DNA of 64,000 bases from Lumnitzera littorea. Its lineage: Eukaryota > Streptophyta > Magnoliopsida > Myrtales > Combretaceae. Of this stretch, positions 48,871 through 59,106 are shown piece after piece (the stretch's first letter is position 1; each line of letters starts with the position of its first letter). The notes beneath the pieces were generated by a model, which was not told where the DNA came from, ran no database searches, and saw nothing but the letters and a program-made list of their open reading frames with translations. The stretch is taken from positions 92,066,815 through 92,130,814 of the forward strand of contig JAMXBB010000009.1 in NCBI GenBank assembly GCA_024138015.1, given 5' to 3'. The translations under genes were made by a program, and so were the position numbers.

Positions 48871-49616
48871 ATGTTAGGAAAATAAAATAAAAAAAAAAAT
48901 AAAGAAGTTTATCCTCATAATCTAAGCATTAATTAAGGTATGATATGTACTCTATTACTTTATCCTTTCCCCCTTAAATTTGTGACACTTGGACCTTAAT
49001 TTTGTGCACATGGGCTGTTGTAATTGCAGCTACAAATCACGTGTAAAAAAAAAAAAAGGAAAATAGAAGAGAAGAAGAAAAGAAGGAAAAAGAAAGAAAG
49101 GAAAATAGAGAAAATCGAAGAAAAAGGAAATTAGAAATAATTATATATAATTTTTCTAAACATAAAAATCATAAAAATAATAACTATAAATTAATTTTGG
49201 AATTTTACGAAAATTTATCAATTTAATTGGTACTCGTTACAATTATAATTTTTACAAGTTATTCTAATGATTTCATTAAAAATTTTATGCGATTATATGA
49301 TTTAGTCGATAATTGTAATTGACTACAATTATATCACTATTGAGTGATATTTAATTATTTTATAAGCTTAAAGTTATAATTTTAGGGTTTCGATTAAATT
49401 CGGATTCAATTTTGGTTAATGGTACATAAATCAGATTTAAGGTTTTGGTATGCGATTTAAGGTTTTGATCAATTTCTAAGGTTTTTACTACATATAATAT
49501 ATTTAAATTTATAATTTATTAAATTTTTATCTTGCTCGGCTTTAACAACTCAACAAGTCATCTATAGTATTAGGGTTCAATTCTATTCTTAAATAGCTAA
49601 ATTTGCGAGGTTTACA

Positions 49617-51600
49617 TTGGCTATGGGAAGAGAGCAACAAAGTTGTGCCTTATGTAGTTGAGTCCAGGCCGAGCTGTCCACTCCATCGAATCGAGATATA
49701 CTGTGCTAACCCAAGCAAAACCACCCTGCATCAATTGAGCTTCGGTTGAAGGCTGACTCGAGCAAAACTACCCTGCATCAATTGAGCTTCAATTGAAGGC
49801 CAATCGAACAAAACATGAAAGAATGTCCATGACAATACACGAACTAAGCTCCATAAGAACATCTTACAGGTAGGGCATTTACGGTCAAGCCATTCTCCAC
49901 ATTCTGATCCGAGTAACTGATCTATGCTCATTGGATTCAAGCTATCCAACGCCCAATTGCCATTTAAACTTGCAACTCGTGCATATTTGCAACTCCAGCA
50001 TAGTAATAAGCGCTTAACCAAAGCTTATGAATAGATCTAAGAGGTCCATATTGAGCTATCATCCATAAGTGTAAGGTTTGAAGCTCATGAAGGGCCCCTC
50101 AAATTAAATGCTTGATGGTACTTTTAATAAGATTTTCAATATTTTTTAATAATCTATCGAAGCACATGGAAATTCTAAAGCACAGAAACAGAGGCTGTTT
50201 TATGTTATTCACTAAGAGACATAAACTCCATTAGCCCATGCCTAATATTTTATAGGAAAATGGTTCTAGGCCCCATACCATAAACATAACTTGATGCAGA
50301 TTTGATTGCTGGAATGGATGTGCCGACAATGACCCTGTATACGTGGAATTTTGGTTTTAGGTGGCAAAGCCGATTTAATATTGATAGGAATTAAGTTACT
50401 AGGCCTTTGATCTATAGCTGAACATAGGGATTAGGAGGACTAACAAGGCCAATCCTCCTGCTCCAACCTACTCCTACCGAAGTTGAGTTAATCCTAGCTG
50501 CCATTCAACTTTGTATGCCAAGCTGTATGACTGCCTACTTCTTGGAAGTTATGTGCGGAATTGTTGAATGTCGAGAGAGCTACCAAACCCTACGTGTCTA
50601 CTCAGCTATGTTCGAACCGTTTAGTTGCTCAGAGCCACCTTTGTTAAGAAACTGAGAGATAGACCTAAGGCTAATCAGTTGCCCCTACTCAGACAAACAA
50701 CCTCCCCTTTTGTCTACATCCTCCAACAGCATCACCACTACGCTTATGCCACGTATACTGTACCATGTGAAAAATCTGATTTACTAATCATTATTTTCTT
50801 AAATATTTATTTTTACTCTTTTGTATTCTTGTAGATTACTTCTTTAAGGTTATATAATTTTTGTTTTTTCCCTTTTAGGCAAGTTGCCCTAAATTCTTAG
50901 GTATAAATACCTTTGTACATATAGCTACAAAGAATAGAATTCATCATCAATACACTAAATATTCTTCCTTGCATAAACACTATTTTGTTTACTCTCATTT
51001 TACTCTTATCCTAACCTTTAAGTAAGGTTAGGTGATGACTAACCTCATCGGACCAACTCATATGTCATATCTAGCTATGTTGTGAGTCTTTAGAAGTTTT
51101 ACTGGTACGTCATATCCTTTAGGGTTGTTGGTGGGTTTGCTTACCTTTATTCCATTTCCTATTCTTTTGTACGTTTCCCATTACTCTTTTCAAGCTTTCG
51201 ATAAGCTTGGATTTATCCTTATGATCGACCTTATCTGTTCTTAGCTATTGTGCGCATCAAATACACTTTAAGGATTAAGGGGACCCTATGAGCTTAAAAT
51301 TTTCTTCAACTAAAGGGGACCGACATCATGCATGATACACTAATAAGGTTTGCAAACTCTCCTATGAACTCCTTTAGGCACCATAGTACATCACCACAAG
51401 TGTTAACTAAGCTTTAAACACTTATTAGAGCTTTATAAGCAATGGTTATTGGGTAGTAACCCTAGTTACGTGACCTTGAGCCAATAAGTTGTCTGCCATC
51501 ACATGCCTATGTTGCAAATTTACTTTTCACTCTCATTGCCGAGGCAGACAAGAGATGCTAGATGGCTAACTTGGCTACTTAGCTACTCCAGAATGGGTCA
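49617..51600 (+). other. T4 internal region, right part
   Basis: Contains a 47-bp tandem pair: agcaaaac.accctgcatc starts at 49714 and again at 49761, both followed by aattgagcttc and ttgaaggc. No domain is recognisable in the open frames at 49731-50021 or 50625-50834. The TATAAATA at 50902-50909 and following sequence resemble the T4 LTR. Confidence 0.45.
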
Positions 51601-51629
51601 ACTAAAGACTTGACCTTTTTAGGGTATAT

Positions 51630-52340
51630 AAGTCCATGCTTGAATCACCTCATTGGCATTAAAGCCTAAGGAAAATTTGACTTGCTTTTCAAGCTCATTG
51701 GGGTAAACTCATTGTCTTGTAAGCATGAGAAAAATTTGAATTGCTTCTTTAAGCTCATTAGGGTAAACTTGTTGTCTTGCAAGCATGAGAAAAATTTGAC
51801 TTGCTTCTTCAAGCTCATTGGGACGATCTCATTAGCTTGGAGGCTTAAGGAAAATCTAACTCGTTTCTTTAAGCTCATTTAGATAACGATGTTGGCATGA
51901 AAGCCTAAGGGTAATTTGACTTGTTGCTTCTAGACATTTAGATAACCTTAAAGGTATAGAAGCTCGAGGAAGAGCTAACCTGTCTCCTAAAAACATTTAA
52001 ATCTCCTCGAAGGCATGAAAGCTTGAGGAAAATCCATTGACCTCATTCATTCTTATGGATAACCTTGTAGGCTTAAAATCCTAAAGGAAATCCATTCAGC
52101 TCTTCAAGCCCTCATAATAGACACGACCTCTTTAGGTTACAAAACCTAGCTATGCCTTTACAAGCCTTAATAGGGATTTGACCTACTAAAGTCAATAAAC
52201 CTAAGGAAAATTGAACATGCCATTTGGATCACCTCATTGGCATAAAAGCTTAAGGAAATCCAACTCATTTTTTCAAGCCATTAGAATCACCTCAAAGGTA
52301 AAGAAGCTCAAGAAACATCCGCTTTATCAAGCACGGGTCA
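51630..52340 (+). repeat. 60-bp minisatellite
   Basis: Units start about 51661, 51721, 51781, 51841 and 51901, exactly 60 bp apart, each with aagc.t.ag(g/a)aaaat, tgcttctt and aagctcatt. Degenerate units continue to about 52340. The 20-codon period leaves frames open on both strands (51682-51882 plus, 51666-51878 minus); neither is a gene. It lies within or just before the right T4 LTR. Confidence 0.88.
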
Positions 52341-52589
52341 TGTCATACTCAAATGACTTACAACTCCCTTAATCCACTCAATCCAGGATATGTCCAAGTA
52401 AAACATCGATACACCATGCTACTCCACTTATGAGACTCTAGCTCACTAGATTATGGGTAAGGTGTAAATTATTTACAAGAAGCTCCTCCCACAGTGCAAC
52501 AACTTGGCTTGGAGTCTTAAGAGCCCATATATGCAGTTGTTCTCCTTGTTGAATGCCTTACTAAAGAGATTAAGAGGGGAGGTAGCAAG

Positions 52590-52831
52590 TCTTGATAGGC
52601 TTTTTAAGATGTGGGCCTCTAAGTTAAAATCGACCGACTAAAGACTTGAGCCATGCTCTAATAAGCCTAATCTAGAAGGGACTTCACTTTTCTCTCCCTT
52701 TGCTCCTTATAATTTTCTTTCCCTCTTCACCTCCGCTAACTTAGATATCGAAGTAGCTATGTCAAAGTGCATTCCGATGACCTCTATAGTTGTGTTTTGT
52801 CCAACAAGTGATCGAACAATGGAGCAAACAA
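52590..52831 (+). repeat. T4 3' LTR end segment
   Basis: Aligns with 44380-44676: both have cttag/ttgag after (a)aaagact, aataagcct/aacaagcct, the ttctctc-ctttgctcctta block, ttcacctc, gttttgtc and aatggagcata/aatggagcaaa. The left copy has about 60 bp extra containing tatatataag. Confidence 0.6.
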
Positions 52832-53950
52832 TACCCTTCGGTAGAAATCATCCTAGTTTTCATCATTGGATTGAGCTTAGATTATTTACCAACTCATTCA
52901 AGACATTCATTTATAAAGAACATGGCTCATAGAATTAAAACAGTACATTGATCTAACTAATGGACATGATTCTCTAATGGGATGCAATCTACAAAATTTT
53001 ACAAATTTGGCAACATGTTTGAATATCTTCAAAGATGTTAAAATATGTTGTTCTTGATAAGTCATATATTCATCTTGTCTTTAAGACATTCATATCTCTT
53101 ATATGAGATATTGGAACATGTTGATGCCTAATCTTTTTCTATCCTACTTAGCTTAAGAACATTTGAATTACTACTCAAAGTGGTTCCAACAACATTATAA
53201 CAATTCATATGTAGGAAATTTCACATTTAAGTTATTCCTAGCATTTCTTGCCAACTTTTATATATTTTATCCACATTTACATAATTGGAAATCAATACAA
53301 AACTCACCCATTAGATTACCAAATATGTAAATTCCTTCCAAATTGTGAAAATGTATGAAAATGGACCTGCAAATTTAAACTATTCCTTAAAAAGTTACAA
53401 CAAGATGTTACATTGCCTTTACTCAAACCTACATGCTTTCCACTACATCTAGAAAAACCACATGAGCCAAACTAAGTAAATTTCTTATTAATGCTTTTAC
53501 GACTTTATGCTCATACCAACTTCTTCAATGCTTACAAGAGATACTCCCATCAACAGTTATTAGAAGCAACACAGATTCTATATTTAAATAGGTGGATGTT
53601 ATTTGAAATTAATCTAAACTTCCGATATATAATTGATCCAGCAAGAGATATTCTAATATTCCATTCTTTAATTTCTAAAGAAATAAATTTACAATCAATT
53701 GTAACTTGTTGTTATCTCTTGAACCCTTACACAAATGGTCAAGCAAAAAGAAGTAAGGTTTTTTAGACCTATTTTAGTGGACATAGCATCTTCTTAACTT
53801 GAACTTCTGACAATATTTTGTAAAGAATATGCCAAATTACTTTTAACTAACTAAAGTTATTATAACTCTATTCTCAATTAATTCCTTAACATATTCATGT
53901 TTTACCCAACATTTCTAAACTTTCTATCATAAATTTTACTATAGGCATGG
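52832..53950. other. Unclassified AT-rich DNA between T4 and T5
   Basis: No gene or transposon motif recognised. The 91-codon frame at 53491-53766 has no known domain and no supporting context. Confidence 0.35.
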
Positions 53951-55352
53951 GACATAGTTACTTAACTATGAAAAAAGACCAAAATGACTTATACTGGTTA
54001 CGGTTAAGCTATTAATTACTTATATTTTATATAGTAAATTTAAGTGATTTTTCCTTAAAATTTGAGTTTATCTTAAGAAGATGATACTTATTTAAGTCGA
54101 AACTTAATTTCTATGTTTTAGAATGATCTTTGGAAGAAAATGAGAAAATAGAAACAAGTTTTACACAAATTGGAGCTAAAATGAAGAAGTAATGAAGTTT
54201 TAAAGTGATATGAGCAAATAACATGACTATGTCAATTATAATGAAGAATTTTGAGTAGAGAAGAGTAATTCAGGATGAATGATATGACCTAGGAGGCAAT
54301 ACCATGTCCTAAGTCATGCTAGTAGTAGATTTAGTAAAGATTTAGGAAGACTTGTTAAGATATTACGTATGAGTGAGTGACATAACCTGTTACTAAGTCG
54401 TGTTGTTTCTAGTGACATGTAGAAATTTGTACCTCCTATATAAAGGCTCCTTAAGGATTTTTGCTAGAGGGAGTTGGACGACCTTTTGAGAGACTCAAAG
54501 GGTAGAGTACTTAACAGAGCGACGTACTCTAATATTCAAGATTCAAGATTCTTTATTAATTTTATGGCTTATTCTTTTATTTCTTTTCTAGATTTTGATC
54601 AAGATTGTTGCTTTGCCATGAATAGTAAGCATATCCATTATATCTAGGTTTTGTGGAACTTAAAATTACTATGTGACATTGGGTATTCTTAGATCTAGTA
54701 AAGATCTTTAATTTTCTTGGTTCAATTATGCATGCTTGATTGTTTTAAATTAATATTTTTTAGGGTGTTAGTCTAAAATCTTATATTATGTTAAAGAATC
54801 AATAGATTTCTTATATAACTAGATCTAAGCATAATTGATGAAAATTCTTGCAAGTTTAAAGATAAATCATAAAGTCTTTCGAGATCTTGATTTATATAGT
54901 TAGAGAATTCGTTGTTCTTTAATACGATCTTTGATTATAATATTGAGAAGATATTCTAATAAGTAATCTAAAGATTAAGGTTAATAAACTTGAGAAAGTT
55001 ATTAACTTTAGGTGAGAATTCTCCCAATAAAAAAAATTAAGGATTGAATTAAATAATCTATAAATGTTACATGTATAATTCTGGGGAAAGCAATTTCTAG
55101 ATACAACATTGAATTTTGAGTTAATTTACAATTTAATTACTTTCTTGTTAATTTATTTACTTGAGTATTTATTAATCTTAAGATTGGTTGTTAGATGCAA
55201 TTTAGATTAAATTCCTTAAGTTTCTTGAATTCAAATTTTATCGATTAGATAATAAGGAGATAATTAATATTAGTACTCGTAGTCCTTATGAGAATGGCAT
55301 CTATTCTTTGAACTATAATACTAAAAGATAAGTGTGCTTGTCATATACCAAG
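53950..55352 (+). repeat. T5 5' LTR (start uncertain)
   Basis: Contains gatatgacctaggaggcaataccatgtcc, a gac-tggga-motif style known from Athila LTRs, and TATATAAA at 54437-54444 followed by ggctcc. The LTR ends just before the primer-binding site. The start cannot be fixed because no full right LTR is seen. Confidence 0.45.
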
Positions 55353-55375
55353 TTTTTAGCATCCTTGTCAGGGAC
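55353..55375 (+). other. T5 primer-binding site (degenerate)
   Basis: agcatccttgtcagggact is a decayed form of TGGCGCCGTTGCCGGGGA, the usual Athila site. Several differences are G-to-A or C-to-T. It is followed after about 140 bp by the gag start, the usual arrangement. Confidence 0.55.
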
Positions 55376-55513
55376 TTGTAATATTAAGAATGATAACCAC
55401 TTTATTAATCTAACCATTGTTTTTTTTTTTTCTTAATTTCTTTTCTTTCTTGTTTTCTTTTATTTCTTTGGTGCGATCCTAAACTAATTTCATGTTTCCT
55501 TTTTGTGTAGTAC

Positions 55514-56800
55514 ATGGCTAAAAGTATTTTACAACACTTGATCAAGATTGACCCCAAAATTGAGAGGACAACTTTGGAGAATTTGAGAAAACTAACGGTG
55601 AAGGAGATAGTTTAGGCAATTAATCAAGGGGACTCTTATCAAAATTAAAGACAAGGTTGAATTGAATGAAGGGGCAATGAAAGAGTAACTGAACAATCAA
55701 GAATCTAATCAAGAGAGCATACTTGATAACATGGCCAACAATAGGGAAAAAAATAGAACCATGTTAGATTATTCTCAACCTTCTTTGATTAGAGCCGAGT
55801 CTAGCATAAATAAGCTAGCTGTTCTAGTCAACAACTTTGAGATTAAGCCGAAAGTATTACAAATGGTGTGACAATTTGTAGAATTTGATGGCCTATAGGA
55901 TGAGGACCCCAACATACATTTTTCTAGCTTTTTAGAAATATGTGATACCTTTAAAATTAATAAGGCCACTAACAATGCCATCCGGTTGTGTCTATTCTTG
56001 TTGTCACTACATGGTCGAGCTAAGTAGTGGTTGAATTCCTTGGTAAGAAATTCAATCACAATTTGGAACAAATTGGCAGAAAAGTTATTGGAAAATTACT
56101 TCCCACTTGCTAAAATCACTAAGCTCAAAGCCAATATTTCCTCATTTGCCTAGTTAGAGGGTGAGACCCTATTCAACACTTGGGAGTGCTTTAAGGACCT
56201 ATTAAGGTGATGTCTACATCATGGCCTCCCCCTGTAGATGCAAATCTAAACCTTCTATAAAGGTCTCAATCCTCCTACAAGCCAAATGATGGATACAGCA
56301 ATTGGGAGCACACTTAATACAAAGATACCCAAGTAAGTTCAGATGTCGATTGAAGGGATGGCCATGAACAACTACCAGTAGGAAAATCCTAGGGGAAAGC
56401 AAAGAGTTATAAGTATGTTTGAGCTCAATGTAGTTCATTCTTTGGCCACTAAGGTGGAATTGTTAAGCAAAACGATTGATTCACACTTAGTCGGTCTACA
56501 ACAACCTCAGTTTAGCCTTAACAACTTTCTACTAAGAGGGATTTGTAGGTAATGAACAAATGGAGCAAGTTGATTTTCTAAGGAACCTTTAAGACCCCAA
56601 TATAATCTCTATAATAATACCTATAATCTAAGGTGGAGAGATCACCCTAATTTTTCATAGGGAGGTCAAAATCAAAGTTAAGGCCAATAGTAGTAGGCCA
56701 AGAACCAACTCAGCAAAGATCAACCTTGCCTCCATGAGGGCTTCAATAGCTTGTAACTCTTCCACCAACCCTAAAAAGGAAGTTAGAGAGTCTCTTGGAA
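55514..56800 (+). pseudogene. T5 gag pseudogene (Athila type)
   Basis: Starts with an ATG at 55514 reading MAKSILQHLIKIDPK. The capsid core is clear from 55863: FVEFDGL, DEDPNIHFSSFLEICDT, AIRLCLFLLSLHGRAK, WLNSL, ITIWNKLAEKLLENYFP and ETLFNTWECFKDLLR, all diagnostic of Ty3 gag. Stops replace conserved Trp or Gln (AKxWL, AxLEGE) or Arg, matching C-to-T/G-to-A decay. The C-terminal part becomes unreadable after about 56330. In life it formed the particle shell. Confidence 0.82.
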
Positions 56801-57372
56801 AAATACATCCAGACAAATGAGGTGAGAATGCAATAGATAGAGACTTCTCTAAGGAATCAAGAGGCTTCCATCCATAACATGGAAAGACAAATTGGACAAC
56901 TTATAAGAATAATGAATGAATAGCCACAAGGATCTTTGCTTAAGAACACTAAAACAAACCCCAAGGAATATGTCAATGCAGTGACCTTGAGAAGTGGAAG
57001 AGAACTGTAAGTCGAGAAGAAAATAGTAAGGAAGAAGTGGAGGTCAAGGACAAATATAAAGTCACCGAGATCAAAAGAGAGTGTAGACCTACCAAAAATA
57101 AAGGAGTATATGCCACCTATCTCATACCCATAGCGACTAAAACAAGATTGCACTAATCCAAGCAAGTAATTTGGTAAATTCCTTGATGTTTTTTAAACAA
57201 TTACATGTTAACTTACCTCTTATTGATGTTTTATTGCAAATGCCAAAGTATGCAAAGTTCCTAAAGGATCGTTTATCGAACAATAGGAAGTTGGAGGATC
57301 TTTCAACTATCACACTTAATAAAGAATGCTTCGCATTACTCTAGAAAAAGATGCCAACAAAAATTAAAAGAT
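56801..57372 (+). pseudogene. T5 gag-protease linker, decayed
   Basis: Contains readable fragments such as RNQEASIHNMERQIGQL (about 56848-56898), which resembles the Athila NLETQIGQL segment between gag and protease, and then a PKEYVNAVTLRSGR-like piece (about 56960-57000). Frameshifts break it. This block is characteristic of Athila. Confidence 0.6.
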
Positions 57373-57690
57373 TTAGGGAGTTTAACTCTTCCATGTGTGC
57401 TTAGCAATTTGTCAATAGATAATGCTTTGGCAGATCTAGGAGTTAGTATTAATTTGATGCCATATAGCTTATTGAAAAAGCTAGGGTTAGGAGAACTTAA
57501 ACCAATACGCATGTGCATTCAATTAGCTATAGATTTATCACATATCCTAAAGGGATCATAGAGGATATTTTGGTACGAGTTGATAAGTTTATTTTCTTAT
57601 TGATTTTGTTATCCTTGATATAAATGAGGATTTTGAGGTTCCACTAATTTTAGGTGGACCTTTCCTAGCTACTAGCTATGTTTGATGTTA
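57373..57690 (+). pseudogene. T5 aspartic protease pseudogene (Athila type)
   Basis: Three successive frames together cover the domain. Frame 1 reads GSLTLPCVLSN, then the catalytic region ADLGVSINLMPYSLLKKLGLG with the Asp-x-Gly retained. Frame 2 reads TYPKGIIEDILVRVDKFIF. Frame 3 reads IDFVILDINEDFEVPLILGG then PFLATS. The order and spacing match Athila protease closely. At least two frameshifts disable it. Confidence 0.82.
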
Positions 57691-58289
57691 GTGAGCATAA
57701 GTTCATCTTAAGGGTTAGAGATGAAGACATTATTTTCTAAGATTCAAATTTAATGTACAAGTCCCTCGACTTAGAGGGCACGAGTTGTAATGCTGATTTT
57801 ACTAATGTAATTGCTACCAAATATATGCAAGAAATACTTGCTAAAGAACATGCAAACTATTGCTTAGAAAAGGGTAATGGAGAGATAGTCAAAACCCCTA
57901 ATTAGTTTAAACTCTAGAGATGTAGCTCAATTGGGAGCTAATGAATCTAGTTTGGTAAAGAAGCATTGTGAACAATTTTGCAAACCAAGGGAAGGAAAAT
58001 TAGAGCTTTCAAAAGTAAAGCCACTAGTATTGGTATGCCTAAGAGCTCAGTCATCACTAGGACTTACTAGGGTAGATTTGAACTGAAATGGGTCCTTCAA
58101 GATACCAAAGAATTTTAGAGGGAAATGGTCTACAATCGAACAAGAGTAGCTGATATGAAGTTGCTCGAAGGATGTAACTCACCAATGAACATGACATGAC
58201 TTGACACCATACTTAATATGACGCACAAGTTGATTTCAAGGTTCACCCGCCACTAATCTTGAGCTACTTAGCAAGATTAGATAAGAGTG
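57691..58289 (+). other. T5 region after protease, unreadable
   Basis: RT would be expected within about 1 kb of the protease but no RT motif is seen. Sequence is probably a decayed linker before a deletion. Confidence 0.4.
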
Positions 58290-58960
58290 TAGAAAATATG
58301 GACTTAGAGAGAGTTGTCTCACAAGAACAGAATATTTAGTATTAAAGTATAAGTTATCTGTAGCTTACAAAAGAAAAGGACTATTTATAGTAAGTTCCTA
58401 GGACAGTATTACAAATAATGAAACGATAAGAAAGTATATACAAAAAGGGGATTCCTAGTACATACCAAAAAGGGTAAAAAGGACAAAAGACCAAAAATGG
58501 AAAAGTAGTACAATGTTAGATGAGGTAGACAAATGACAGTGTAAAATTGGTCTCATACAAATATTCTCTAAGCATAGTAGGTAAGAGGGGTTAAAATGTT
58601 GCGGCAATAAAGAGGCGGGATCAGAGAGATGGCGGCATGTCGAAAGAAAACTATTCAGCTGTTTAAGTAAGTTTCTTGTCACTCGATAGGAACTTCTCGG
58701 CAATGTTTGGTCAGATTACTTGGCACAAGGTCCTCAGTAAGGAAATGCTTGGCATCATCACTACCGAGTGTACAAATCAACATACGACAATTAAGGGACC
58801 TCAAGGAGTTCAATCATCTTCCTTTAGCATAAACTTTCTCGTCATCAATAGGTTGTTAAGAGAGAATTCTCGGTGAGGGATTAGAGTCCTTGGAGTTGTA
58901 TGCGAGTAATGGGGTCGTTGGTCGGTAGTTTATCAGGTATTGGAATGAAAACAATCAAAA
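58290..58960 (-). mobile_element. Possible short LTR-like insertion in T5 (limits uncertain)
   Basis: Less AT-rich than its surroundings. On the minus strand it has ctataaatagtcc (about 58388-58400) followed by attctgttcttgtgagac, the look of an LTR promoter and R region. No TSD or terminal pair was found. It could equally be a remnant of T5 itself. Confidence 0.3.
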
Positions 58961-59106
58961 GATTGTTTGAAACATGCTTTCGTAGCAAAGAGCTCAAAGC
59001 TATGAACGACTACTCCATCCAAGAAAAAAGTAGACGTAAAGAAGAAACTTGAGAGTCACAAGTTGGACAAATGGCTTGATAAGAAGAAAATTGGATGCCA
59101 CATACC
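58961..59106 (+). pseudogene. T5 C-terminal coding relic (left of solo LTR)
   Basis: A Lys-rich reading KKKLESHKLDKWLDKKK then IGCHIP runs up to the insertion point and appears to continue with KKENLLNQWKKGK at 61828. This suggests one short coding relic split by the insertion at 59107. Product unknown; position fits the end of Athila pol or a following ORF. Confidence 0.4.

Larger units (their letters stand above)
45924..49616 (+). mobile_element. T3d: diverged giant solo LTR in T4, imperfect TSD TTAGC/TTGGC
   Basis: Starts TGTCATGACCCTAAAAGG and ends GAGGTTTACA. Its flanks are TTAGC (45919-45923) and TTGGC (49617-49621), one mismatch. The first 1.5 kb follows T3 landmarks in order: catatcatgtg, cttgcaagttagagattgcaaga, ggatatcc, gaatcggtat, cttgcaagagaaaactattgagg, tagcggtgagatggc, gtataactttttcgttttaa and cattttcgagtgtatttt. 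The later 2 kb is unlike T3a-c: an AT simple-sequence tract replaces the 2-kb unit. It is a separate subfamily. Confidence 0.7.
43497..52831 (+). mobile_element. T4: degraded Ty3-like element (limits approximate), interrupted by T3d
   Basis: A well-marked LTR end and primer-binding site at 44676/44677 define the left side. Sequence resembling the LTR end recurs at about 52590-52831 (shared ttctctc.ctttgctcctta, ttttctttccc, ttcacctc, gtgttttgt, aatggagca). Blocks with tataaatacc and cgga/cgac..cat..gtca-type motifs at 44014-44250 resemble 50902-51120. The left limit is a guess. No gag or pol motif is recognisable at 44700-45923 or 49622-51600. The right LTR region is enlarged or rearranged around a 60-bp minisatellite. 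Confidence 0.5.

Noticed and set aside
51666..51882. Overlapping frames on both strands
   Set aside because: Created by the 60-bp periodic repeat, a multiple of three.
53491..53766. 91-codon open frame as a gene
   Set aside because: No domain, no clear regulatory context, AT-rich chance frame between two elements.
55775..56071. 98-codon minus-strand frame
   Set aside because: Antisense shadow of the Athila gag pseudogene.
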